NCBI GenBank assembly: GCA_904501845.1
Contig: CAJGCH010000045.1
Span: 1 to 14,176, forward strand
Length of the DNA: 14,176 bases
Source of the DNA: an uncultured Bacillaceae bacterium
GTDB taxonomy: Bacteria; Bacillota; Bacilli; Bacillales; Pradoshiaceae
Reading direction: 5' to 3'
A program made the position numbers and the translations under genes. The notes beneath the pieces are model-generated. The model was not told the origin of the DNA. It saw nothing but the letters and a program-made list of their open reading frames with translations, and did no database searches. Of the stretch, positions 6,120 through 12,521 are shown piece after piece (position 1 is the stretch's first letter; every line of letters begins with the position of its first letter).

Positions 6120-7847
6120 ATGGATTGGAAAGCAACCTATAAAAAATGGAATGATTATCTGGATTTAGATAAAGAACTGCAAGAGAAATTAACGGCTCTC
6201 GCTGATGATGAAAAGGCTCTTGAAGATGCTTTTTACAAAAACCTTGAGTTCGGTACTGGCGGTATGCGCGGAGAGATTGGTGTTGGCACAAACCGCATGA
6301 ACATTTATACCATTCGTAAAGCTACCCAAGGGTTTGCTGCCTATATTGGTGAGCTTGGGGAGGAAGCGAAGAAACGCGGCGTTGTTATCGCTTATGATTC
6401 CAGACATAAATCTCCGGAGTTCGCGATGGAAGCTGCAAAAACATTAGCAACGAACGGCATTCAGGCATTTGTATTTGACAGCCTTCGTCCTACTCCGGAA
6501 TTATCCTTTGCGGTCCGCCATCTAAATGCAGCAGGCGGTATTGTCATTACAGCAAGTCATAATCCTCCTGAATACAATGGCTACAAAGTATACAATGAAG
6601 ATGGAGGACAGCTTCCGCCTCTTGATGCTGACCGTTTGATTGATATGGTCAACGCCATTGAAAATGAATTGGCCATCAAGGTAGAGGACGAGCTATCCTT
6701 GCAGGAGAAAGGCTTAATCAAAATCATCGGTCCAGAGGTCGATGATGCATACAATGAGAAAGTATTGACCATTTCTGAGCAGCCAAATCTTGCAAACGAA
6801 GTGGATGTGCATGTTGTCTTCACTCCACTGCATGGTACAGCTAACCTTTCAGTCCGCCGTGCTCTCGCTGACCTTGGCTATAAGAATGTCGAAGTCGTAA
6901 AAGAGCAAGAGCTGCCTGATCCGGAATTCTCTACAGTCTCTTCGCCGAATCCTGAAGAGCACGCAGCGTTCAAGCTTGCCATCCAAAAGGGTAAGGAAAC
7001 AAACGCGGATATCTTGGTTGGAACGGATCCGGATGCTGACCGTGTCGGTGTCGCTGTTAAGGATGAGTCCGGTGAGTATACTGTATTAACTGGGAACCAG
7101 ACAGGAGCTTTATTCCTTGACTATATTCTTTCCCAAAAGAAAGAAAAAGGTGAGCTTCCATCTAATGGAATCGTCTTTAAAACAATCGTAACATCTGAAT
7201 TTGGCCGCGAAATCGCCTCCAGCTATGGCATGAAGACAGAGGATGTCTTGACTGGCTTCAAATTCATCGGTGAGAAAATCAAGCAATATGAGGAAACAGG
7301 GGAGTATAAATTCCTCTTCGGATATGAAGAAAGCTACGGTTCCTTAATCAAGGACTTTGCTCGTGATAAAGATGCGGTACAAGCTGCCGTGATGGCCGTT
7401 GAGATTTGCGCACATTACAAACGCCAAGGAAAAACGGTTTATGAGGCACTGCAAGACCTTTATAAGAAGCATGGCTATTATTTAGAAGGCATGCGTTCCT
7501 TGACATTGAAAGGAAAAGAAGGTGCTGAGAAAATCCAGCATATTCTGGCCCAATTCAGAAGTACGCCACTTGATTCATTGGCAGATGTGAAGGTGACAGC
7601 TGTTGAGGACTATAAGGAAAGCGTGAGAACAGAAATTGGAACAGGTGCGACTGAAGAGATTCATCTTCCAAAATCCAATGTCATCAAATATTTCTTCGAG
7701 GATGAATCTTGGGTTTGCTTGCGTCCATCAGGAACGGAGCCGAAAATTAAATTCTATTTCGCCGTTAAGGATGAGAACAAACAAGCAAGTGAGCAAAAGC
7801 TTCAGCAATTCATGAATGAAATGATGGAGAAAGTGGAACAAATTTAA
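6120..7847 (+). CDS. pgcA: Alpha-phosphoglucomutase (phosphohexomutase family)
   Basis: A 575-residue cytoplasmic enzyme that interconverts glucose 6-phosphate and glucose 1-phosphate. In Bacillus this feeds UDP-glucose for glucolipids, teichoic acid glucosylation and cell-size control. All four phosphohexomutase motifs are present: catalytic phosphoserine Ser146 in TASHNPPEYNGYK; the Mg site D303-P-D-A-D307-R; the sugar-binding loop GYEESYGS (401-408); and the phosphate-binding loop RPSGTEPK (535-542). FGTGGMRGEIG (44-54) is the N-terminal signature of this branch. Length is normal. The ATG follows GGGAGG by 11 nt. It is separated from yhcX by 118 bp and ends with a strong terminator, so it is probably a single-gene unit. 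A YhxB/PgcA assignment is better supported than phosphomannomutase because of the TASHNPPEYNGYKVY and GYEESYG context, but dual activity cannot be excluded. Confidence 0.93.
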   Translation: MDWKATYKKWNDYLDLDKELQEKLTALADDEKALEDAFYKNLEFGTGGMRGEIGVGTNRMNIYTIRKATQGFAAYIGELGEEAKKRGVVIAYDSRHKSPEFAMEAAKTLATNGIQAFVFDSLRPTPELSFAVRHLNAAGGIVITASHNPPEYNGYKVYNEDGGQLPPLDADRLIDMVNAIENELAIKVEDELSLQEKGLIKIIGPEVDDAYNEKVLTISEQPNLANEVDVHVVFTPLHGTANLSVRRALADLGYKNVEVVKEQELPDPEFSTVSSPNPEEHAAFKLAIQKGKETNADILVGTDPDADRVGVAVKDESGEYTVLTGNQTGALFLDYILSQKKEKGELPSNGIVFKTIVTSEFGREIASSYGMKTEDVLTGFKFIGEKIKQYEETGEYKFLFGYEESYGSLIKDFARDKDAVQAAVMAVEICAHYKRQGKTVYEALQDLYKKHGYYLEGMRSLTLKGKEGAEKIQHILAQFRSTPLDSLADVKVTAVEDYKESVRTEIGTGATEEIHLPKSNVIKYFFEDESWVCLRPSGTEPKIKFYFAVKDENKQASEQKLQQFMNEMMEKVEQI

Positions 7848-7854
7848 TATAACG

Positions 7855-7895
7855 AAAAGGAGAGCTGGTGACTAAGTCGCCAGCTCTCCTTTTTT
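7855..7895 (+). terminator. Strong terminator between pgcA and yhdB, probably bidirectional
   Basis: A 14-bp stem pairs GGAGAGCTGGTGAC (7859-7872) with 7876-7889 through one wobble pair, with a 3-nt loop. Four A residues flank the left side and six T residues (7890-7895) the right. The A run gives a T run on the other strand, so it can also end the convergent minus-strand gene. Confidence 0.92.
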
Positions 7896-7956
7896 CTTGT
7901 CGCATTATTAGTATTTAACCGTATAATTTTCCCACCACAGAAAAAAATAACGATAA

Positions 7957-8202
7957 CTAGAATGTTTGATTTGCCCATTCTTCCTCATAGGGGAGAAAGG
8001 TTGCGTGGTCTATATATTGCAAAAGGTCAGTCAGCGTCTTCTCGATGGAGCGATAATCCTTCGAGAAATGATAAGCATGCAAGAAATGCTCAATCTTTTT
8101 GGATAAGAAGTGGTCATGCGTCCGCACCATCAAAATGAGCAGGTTATCCCATTCAGAACGGTGCGTATAGTACAGTGCCCGGTCGTAATCAGCCTTGTTC
8201 AA
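7957..8202 (-). CDS. yhdB: Small YhdB-like protein of unknown function
   Basis: A small soluble protein, 81 residues from the chosen start, without signal peptide, membrane segment or cysteine. It is rich in aromatic, His and charged residues (ADYDRALYYTHRSEWDNLL, then FLHAYHFSKDY). I recognise it as like B. subtilis YhdB, a Bacillaceae-specific protein with no assigned function. Its place near spoVR and pgcA fits the B. subtilis order as I recall it. Start choice: the frame extends to a GTG at 8211, but that codon lies right against the AAGGAGA ribosome site. A TTG three codons later (8202) sits about 8 nt away and gives MNKADYD, matching the family's N-terminus. It is convergent with pgcA and divergent from the carboxypeptidase gene. 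Family call moderate, function unknown. Confidence 0.72.
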   Translation of the reverse strand: MNKADYDRALYYTHRSEWDNLLILMVRTHDHFLSKKIEHFLHAYHFSKDYRSIEKTLTDLLQYIDHATFLPYEEEWANQTF

Positions 8203-8329
8203 TTTAATCACTCTCCTTCATGTCGAGGAGTTAACAATAGTTTGTTCAGGAGGGGCTGTTTTCTCACCCTGTAAAAGTTGGGGTGTTTGTTAAAAGAGAA
8301 ATTGACGTGCGGGAGGGTATAGAAGTGCC

Positions 8330-9283
8330 ATGATGCGAAGGGCCTTGCTTTTAAGCCTTTGTGTATATTTGTTCCTTGGATCCTTTGCCATGGCAGATTC
8401 TCCTTATACATATAATGATTTGGAGTATGACTTGGTGTTACTACAACAGCAATATCCAGAAAAAATCATATACCGTTCTATTGGGGAAACGAGTTACGGG
8501 CGGCAGATTTATGCGGTTAGAATCGGAAATGGCAAGAAAGCAATCCTTTTGAGCGGAGCCCATCATGGGAGAGAATGGATGACCTCCATGCTCTTGATGA
8601 AGATGGCAGCAACTTATGCTGCCGATATCGAGAAACATCCCTTGCTAGAGTCCGGGGCAATCTGGATTGTGCCGATGGTCAACCCGGATGGCGTCAGCGT
8701 TCAGCAGGGGGATTTTGGCAGCATTCCATGGGAAGACAGGATGGATATATGGAGAATGAATCGATATTCCTTTTCGTTTAAAAGATGGAAGGCAAACGGG
8801 AGGGGAGTGGATCTGAATCGGCAATATCCAGCAGGCTGGAAAGAGGTTAAAACAGGTGTCGAGCATCCCTCTTATCAGTTCTATAAGGGTGCTTCACCAT
8901 TCAGCGAGCCGGAAACGAAAGCGCTCGCCAGGTTCACGCTATCCATAAAGCCTGCAGTCTCCGCTGCTTATCACAGTACGGGCCAAGAAATCTTTTGGCA
9001 TTACCAAACAAGCGGCGAGCAAGAGAAGCGTGATTACTGCTTGGCAAAAGCGGTAGCGGACAGGACGGGGTATCGACTATCCGAGCCGGATATGAATGCT
9101 GTTGGGTCAGGGTTTACTGACTGGCTCATCCGGGATTTCAAGATTCCGGCCATGACGATTGAAATAGGTAAAGAACGTGAGAACACCGAGGTCCCGCTCC
9201 ATGAATTTGAAGCAGAGTGGGAGTCAAACCGGGATGTCGGCTGGATTCTTTTAGAGGAAGCACTCCGCTTAGGGGAGAAATAA
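8330..9283 (+). CDS. Secreted M14-family zinc carboxypeptidase
   Basis: A 317-residue zinc peptidase of the M14 (carboxypeptidase A-like) family. It has a Sec signal peptide: basic MMRR, hydrophobic 5-20, and an AMA/D site after residue 22. The zinc ligands are His79 and Glu82 (HHGRE) and His215 (AAYHSTG). Asn163-Arg164 (DLNRQYP) matches the substrate-carboxylate pair, and Glu278 (MTIEIG) is the catalytic base. No LysM or other wall-binding domain is seen. Bacillaceae relatives cut gamma-D-Glu-diaminopimelate bonds in wall peptides or trim peptides; which applies here cannot be told. The start is ATG 8330 or the ATG right after it. GGGAGGGT lies 11-13 nt upstream, slightly long. The gene lies just before spoVR (74 bp gap), which hints at sporulation or germination use but does not prove it. 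No promoter was recognised in 8212-8329. Confidence 0.9.
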   Translation: MMRRALLLSLCVYLFLGSFAMADSPYTYNDLEYDLVLLQQQYPEKIIYRSIGETSYGRQIYAVRIGNGKKAILLSGAHHGREWMTSMLLMKMAATYAADIEKHPLLESGAIWIVPMVNPDGVSVQQGDFGSIPWEDRMDIWRMNRYSFSFKRWKANGRGVDLNRQYPAGWKEVKTGVEHPSYQFYKGASPFSEPETKALARFTLSIKPAVSAAYHSTGQEIFWHYQTSGEQEKRDYCLAKAVADRTGYRLSEPDMNAVGSGFTDWLIRDFKIPAMTIEIGKERENTEVPLHEFEAEWESNRDVGWILLEEALRLGEK

Positions 9284-9295
9284 CATAGGCTTGCG

Positions 9296-9323
9296 TCATT
9301 TTCAGGCTTTTCCTTCATACATT
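9296..9323 (+). promoter_or_regulatory. Sigma-E-type promoter of spoVR
   Basis: The -10 element CATACATT (9316-9323) fits the sigma-E consensus CATACA-x-T. The -35 TCATTTT (9296-9302) fits KMATATT at six of seven positions, with a 13-bp gap, one short of the usual 14-15. The predicted start is near 9330. Known biology agrees: B. subtilis spoVR is expressed in the mother cell under sigma-E. Confidence 0.7.
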
Positions 9324-9357
9324 ATTATAAGGACTAATAGTGGAGGTGGAACGGGAA

Positions 9358-10767
9358 ATGTTAGCAGATGAACAGAAGGCTTTAGAATATGCCATCGAAG
9401 AGATAACCGAGATTGCGCAAGGATTTGGACTCGATTTTTACCCGATGCGCTATGAGATTTGTCCGCCGGAGATCATTTATACCTTTGGTGCTTATGGAAT
9501 GCCAACTCGATATTCCCATTGGAGCTTTGGAAAACAATTCTTTAAGATGAAGCTGCATTATGATGTCGGCTTAAGCAAAATATATGAACTAGTTATTAAT
9601 TCAAACCCATGCTATGCCTTCTTGCTTGATAGTAATTCCCTTATCCAAAATAAATTAATTGTGGCGCATGTCCTTGCGCACTGTGATTTCTTCAAGAATA
9701 ATATCCGATTTGACAATACGAAGCGTGATATGGTGGAAAGCATGGCTGCAACGGCTGAAAGGGTCAGACAATATGAAATCGAGTATGGCAAGCTCGAGGT
9801 GGAAAAATTCCTTGATTCTGTCCTATCTATAGAGGAGCATATTGACCCATCCCTTTTGAGGCCAAAACTTAGCTGGACGATGGATGAAGAGGATGGGGAG
9901 GATGAATCTCCGCACATCATTACACCATATGATGACCTTTGGGGCATGGATACCAATAAAAAACCTGAAAAGAAGAAAAAGGTGAAGAAGTTCCCGCCAA
10001 GACCTGAAAAGGATATCCTTTTGTTCATTGAGCAGTACAGCCGAACGCTGGAAAATTGGCAACGGGATATTCTCACGATGATGCGCGAGGAAATGCTCTA
10101 TTTCTGGCCGCAGCTGGAGACGAAAATTATGAACGAAGGCTGGGCGAGTTATTGGCACCAGCGCATCCTCCGCGAGCTTGATCTCACGAGCGGGGAATCG
10201 ATTGAATTCGCAAAGCTTAATGCAGGAGTCGTGCAGCCGTCACGTACAGGAATCAACCCGTATTATCTCGGTATCAAAATCTTCGAGGACATCGAGGAAC
10301 GCTATAATAACCCAACAGAGGAAATGAAAAGGCGAGGCGTCAAACCCAACTCAGGCCGCGAGAAAATGTTTGAGGTCCGCGAAATTGAATCCGATATCTC
10401 CTTCCTCCGCAATTACCTCACGAAGGATTTGGTCATGCGCGAGGATATGTATCTCTTCCAGAAGAAGGGCCGCGATTACAAGATCGTTGATAAGGACTGG
10501 AAATCCGTGCGCGACCAGCTCGTCAGCATGCGGGTCAACGGCGGATTCCCGTACATCACGGTCATTGACGGGGATTATCTGAAAAATGGAGAGCTGTACT
10601 TAAAGCATTGGTTTGAGGATATTGAGCTGGATGTGAAATATCTCGAGAAGGTATTGCCTCATCTGAATTATTTGTGGGGGCGGACTGTTCATATTGAAAC
10701 GGTCCTTGAGGGCAAGGAAATTGTGTTTAGCTATGATGGGAAGAGTGTGAATCGGAAGTATTTATGA
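9358..10767 (+). CDS. spoVR: Stage V sporulation protein R
   Basis: A 469-residue cytoplasmic protein of the SpoVR family (enterobacterial YcgB is a homologue). In B. subtilis it is needed for normal spore cortex formation; its biochemical activity is unknown. Diagnostic stretches include GFGLDFYPMRYEICPPEIIY, TFGAYGMPTRYSHWSFGKQ, the H104-V-L-A-H108-C-D motif, and NEGWASYWHQRIL (259-271). A Lys-rich linker (201-211) separates the N-terminal part from the conserved core. Start choice: a GTG at 9340 would add six residues, but its putative SD (AAGGA, 9329-9333) sits at the predicted transcription start. ATG 9358 has GGAGGT (9342-9347) at 10 nt and gives the usual length of about 468. It has its own sigma-E-type promoter and a strong terminator. 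Confidence 0.96.
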   Translation: MLADEQKALEYAIEEITEIAQGFGLDFYPMRYEICPPEIIYTFGAYGMPTRYSHWSFGKQFFKMKLHYDVGLSKIYELVINSNPCYAFLLDSNSLIQNKLIVAHVLAHCDFFKNNIRFDNTKRDMVESMAATAERVRQYEIEYGKLEVEKFLDSVLSIEEHIDPSLLRPKLSWTMDEEDGEDESPHIITPYDDLWGMDTNKKPEKKKKVKKFPPRPEKDILLFIEQYSRTLENWQRDILTMMREEMLYFWPQLETKIMNEGWASYWHQRILRELDLTSGESIEFAKLNAGVVQPSRTGINPYYLGIKIFEDIEERYNNPTEEMKRRGVKPNSGREKMFEVREIESDISFLRNYLTKDLVMREDMYLFQKKGRDYKIVDKDWKSVRDQLVSMRVNGGFPYITVIDGDYLKNGELYLKHWFEDIELDVKYLEKVLPHLNYLWGRTVHIETVLEGKEIVFSYDGKSVNRKYL

Positions 10768-10776
10768 GAGGTGAGG

Positions 10777-10806
10777 AGAAGCCAAACAGGGTTTGGCTTC
10801 TTTTTT
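10777..10806 (+). terminator. Terminator after spoVR
   Basis: A perfect 10-bp stem: GAAGCCAAAC (10778-10787), AGG loop, GTTTGGCTTC (10791-10800), then six T residues. It starts 10 nt after the spoVR stop. Confidence 0.95.
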
Positions 10807-10840
10807 GGTTTGCAAGTGTATAGGCTGTAATCGAAGTACA

Positions 10841-11068
10841 TTATCCATTTAATAGCGTAACAAAAGTTTCCTTCATTACGTCTTCCGATGGACGCTCACC
10901 GCTCTTTACATATTTAGTCGACATTCCATATAGGCTCCAACTAATCATGATGCTATGCAATTCTGCTTTTTCATTTGTCCAATTCGGATGCTTTTGCTTC
11001 AATAAATCTTTGAATGCCCTGCCGAGTTCTTCCTTCACAATGGTTTCAATTTTGGGTGTAAATTCCAC
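10841..11068 (-). pseudogene. C-terminal fragment of a TetR-type regulator
   Basis: A 75-codon frame encoding only a ligand/dimerisation-type helical segment (…KAELHSIMISWSLYGM…). It resembles the C-terminal half of TetR-family repressors such as those with PEWT and SIMISWS-like cores. The N-terminal helix-turn-helix of about 50 residues and the following helices are absent. The only start is GTG at 11068, with no ribosome site, and a TAA two codons upstream closes the frame. It meets the remnant of an oppositely oriented gene within a few bases. Divergent TetR genes often control neighbouring flavin enzymes, and an azoreductase lies on the other side. I read it as the surviving end of a deleted regulator, though a short expressed protein cannot be ruled out. 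Confidence 0.6.
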
Positions 11069-11181
11069 GCTTTATGGGCCAATTTGATATGTGGAACCAG
11101 CCACCGGCTCGTGTAGAAAAAGCCATTGATTTACTAGCCAATAAAGTAGCTCCTATAGTTCGTGAGGCATTAAGCAAATAA
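11062..11181 (+). pseudogene. 3' remnant of an unidentified gene
   Basis: The + frame open from 11062 to the TAA at 11179-11181 encodes 39 residues. From 11074 it reads MGQFDMWNQPPARVEKAID, ending LLANKVAPIVREALSK. It looks like the C-terminus of a longer protein: an amphipathic helix, ordinary codon use, and no ribosome site before the ATG. I suspect a luciferase-like flavin oxidoreductase tail, but that is a weak recollection. The 5' part is gone, and the break falls where the TetR fragment begins on the other strand. It points toward the azoreductase gene and may once have been its operon partner. Confidence 0.4.
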
Positions 11182-11239
11182 TTGAAGTAAGTATTTATGG
11201 GGGTGGGAGACAAATCAATTTAGTTGCATGAATATTTTA

Positions 11240-11273
11240 AATTATTTTAGAATAATTATATAAGTAGTATAAA
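11240..11273 (+). promoter_or_regulatory. Candidate azoR promoter with overlapping inverted repeat
   Basis: AATTATT (11240-11246), TTAG, AATAATT (11251-11257) form a perfect 7-4-7 inverted repeat. It overlaps a possible -35 TTTAGA (11246-11251), followed 16 bp later by TATAAA (11268-11273). The layout fits a repressible promoter about 35 bp before the azoreductase start. The region is very AT-rich, so chance matches are likely. Confidence 0.35.
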
Positions 11274-11307
11274 TAAAGCAAATTAACTATAAAGTGAGGT
11301 TAAAATT

Positions 11308-11931
11308 ATGACAAACGTATTAGTAATTAAGGCAAACAATCGTCCAGATGGTATTTCAACAAAGATGTATGAAACATTTATAGAAGAAGCAAAGAAAAAT
11401 AGCAGGCTGCATGTAACAACATTTGATGTTTTTGAAGAAAACTTACCTCATTATGGCCAAGATTTATTCAATGCATTTGGCAAACTTCAAACGAATGAAG
11501 AGTTAAATGAAAGGGAATCTGCTTCATTAGCTGCCCAGCAAAAAGCGCAAAAGGCCCTTTCTGACGCAGATGTTCTAGTATTTGCTTTTCCATTATGGAA
11601 CTTAACGATTCCTTCAGCGTTACAAGCCTTTATTGACTATAATTTACAAGCTGGCTTTACATTTAAGTACAATGAGCAGGGTCAAAAAGAATTTCTATTA
11701 AGCGGTAAAAGAGTTATTTTATTAAATGCTCGCGGCGGTTTTTATAGCGCTCCTGAAATGAATGGCATGGACATGGCTGTGAATTATATGCGTACCGTGA
11801 TGACAAACTTCTTCGGTTTTGACATTACTGACGAAGTAATTATAGAGGGTCATGCGCAAGATCCTGAAAATGCATCAGCCATTATTGCAGAAGGTTTGGA
11901 GAAAGTAAAAGAAGCTGCAGCCAAACTATAA
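11308..11931 (+). CDS. azoR: FMN-dependent NADH azoreductase (AzoR family)
   Basis: A 207-residue cytoplasmic flavodoxin-fold enzyme. AzoR proteins use FMN and NAD(P)H for two-electron reduction of quinones and azo compounds, protecting against thiol-reactive quinones. The FMN-binding segments are visible: N-terminal VLVIKANNRPDGIS (4-17), FPLWNLTIPSALQAFIDY (94-111) with the conserved PLWN, and the loop ARGGFYS (141-147). The segment AGFTFKY is typical of the family. Length is normal. The ATG follows GTGAGGT by 7 nt. It is a single gene closed by a strong terminator. The gene and its leader are more AT-rich than spoVR, and both upstream neighbours are broken, which suggests local rearrangement. 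B. subtilis relatives are induced by quinones through MarR-type YodB; the relevant regulator here is not seen. Confidence 0.92.
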   Translation: MTNVLVIKANNRPDGISTKMYETFIEEAKKNSRLHVTTFDVFEENLPHYGQDLFNAFGKLQTNEELNERESASLAAQQKAQKALSDADVLVFAFPLWNLTIPSALQAFIDYNLQAGFTFKYNEQGQKEFLLSGKRVILLNARGGFYSAPEMNGMDMAVNYMRTVMTNFFGFDITDEVIIEGHAQDPENASAIIAEGLEKVKEAAAKL

Positions 11932-11970
11932 ATTGTTTGATTCAGAATAAATGACGCAAATCCAATAAAG

Positions 11971-12009
11971 GCACTGCATGATGGTTTAACCGTCATGCAG
12001 TGCTTTTTT
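11971..12009 (+). terminator. Terminator after azoR
   Basis: A 14-bp stem pairs 11971-11984 (GCACTGCATGATGG) with 11990-12003 through one wobble pair, with a 5-nt loop. Six T residues (12004-12009) follow. Confidence 0.95.
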
Positions 12010-12112
12010 GATGAGTTTTTCCTTAATTTATCCTATTTCTCACGATGTTATTTAGTTGAGAATTGAAGAAAATCATTTGGTAAGATAAGAAAAATTAATC
12101 TTGCCTGAGTAC

Positions 12113-12141
12113 TTGAAAAGAACAAACATAAAGTTTAATAT
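12113..12141 (+). promoter_or_regulatory. Candidate promoter of the ars operon
   Basis: TTGAAA (12113-12118), a 17-bp gap and TAATAT (12136-12141): five and four matches to the sigma-A hexamers at ideal spacing. The start site would be near 12148, directly before the ArsR-type operator. Confidence 0.55.
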
Positions 12142-12151
12142 AAGCAATATA

Positions 12152-12175
12152 TTATATAAGAGAATGTTTATATAA
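12152..12175. promoter_or_regulatory. Probable ArsR operator
   Basis: TTATATAA (12152-12159), eight bases, then TTATATAA (12168-12175). As two 12-bp half sites they agree at eight of twelve positions. The right half reads TGTTTATATAA, like the TGTTnATATA half sites of ArsR/SmtB repressors. The repeat lies just after the predicted start site and reaches into the arsR ribosome site (AAGGAGG, 12174-12180), so binding would block transcription and perhaps clear the leader of polymerase. Confidence 0.6.
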
Positions 12176-12187
12176 GGAGGGAAGGGA

Positions 12188-12508
12188 ATGAATCAAACCG
12201 AAGAAATGGCTCAGCTATTAAAAGCCGTAAGTGACGCAAACCGTTTGAGATTATTGGCATGTTTAAAGAATGGTGAGGTTTGTGTATGTGATTTTGTCGA
12301 TGTTTTGAAAATCTCCCAGCCTGCCGTCAGCCAGCAAGTGAAAAAACTGAAGGATGCAGAAATTATCCTTGAGAGAAAAAAAGGAACATGGAAATATTTT
12401 CGGTTAAACGAGGTTCAAAAGCCTTATATTCAGACCATTATTGATCAATTGGAGCCGATTGATCGGAATGGATGCTGTTCATCAGCTTGCGAACCTATCA
12501 CCGAATAG
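12188..12508 (+). CDS. arsR: ArsR-family arsenic-responsive repressor
   Basis: A 106-residue winged-helix metalloregulator that represses the ars operon and leaves DNA when it binds As(III) or Sb(III). ISQPAVSQQVKKLKDAEII (42-60) is the recognition helix-turn-helix. EVCVCDF (30-36) carries Cys32 and Cys34 at the start of the DNA-binding region, the arsenic site of classical ArsR (ELCVCDL). The C-terminus adds Cys96, Cys97 and Cys101, which could supply a further ligand, since the third cysteine of the E. coli site (ELCVCDLC) is replaced here by Val37 in CDFV. RKKGTWKYFRLN is the wing. AAGGAGG lies 7 nt before the ATG. It is the first gene of the operon; acr3 starts 13 nt after its stop. Confidence 0.93.
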   Translation: MNQTEEMAQLLKAVSDANRLRLLACLKNGEVCVCDFVDVLKISQPAVSQQVKKLKDAEIILERKKGTWKYFRLNEVQKPYIQTIIDQLEPIDRNGCCSSACEPITE

Positions 12509-12521
12509 AAGGAGAAACACT

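Noticed and set aside
8311..8320. GGGTAT before the M14 gene as a sigma-B -10 element
   Set aside because: It overlaps the ribosome site and no GTTT-type -35 lies at proper spacing.
9961..9990. A-rich Lys codon run in spoVR as a possible frameshift site
   Set aside because: The frame stays open with conserved sequence on both sides; it is a normal charged linker.
9612..10158. Minus-strand frames of 154 and 111 codons inside spoVR
   Set aside because: They lie wholly within a strongly conserved gene on the other strand and show shadow-type composition (long Ser/Phe runs).
12441..12521. Upstream extension of the ACR3 frame into arsR
   Set aside because: It overlaps the arsR coding sequence, has no ribosome site and adds non-family residues; ATG 12522 is well supported.
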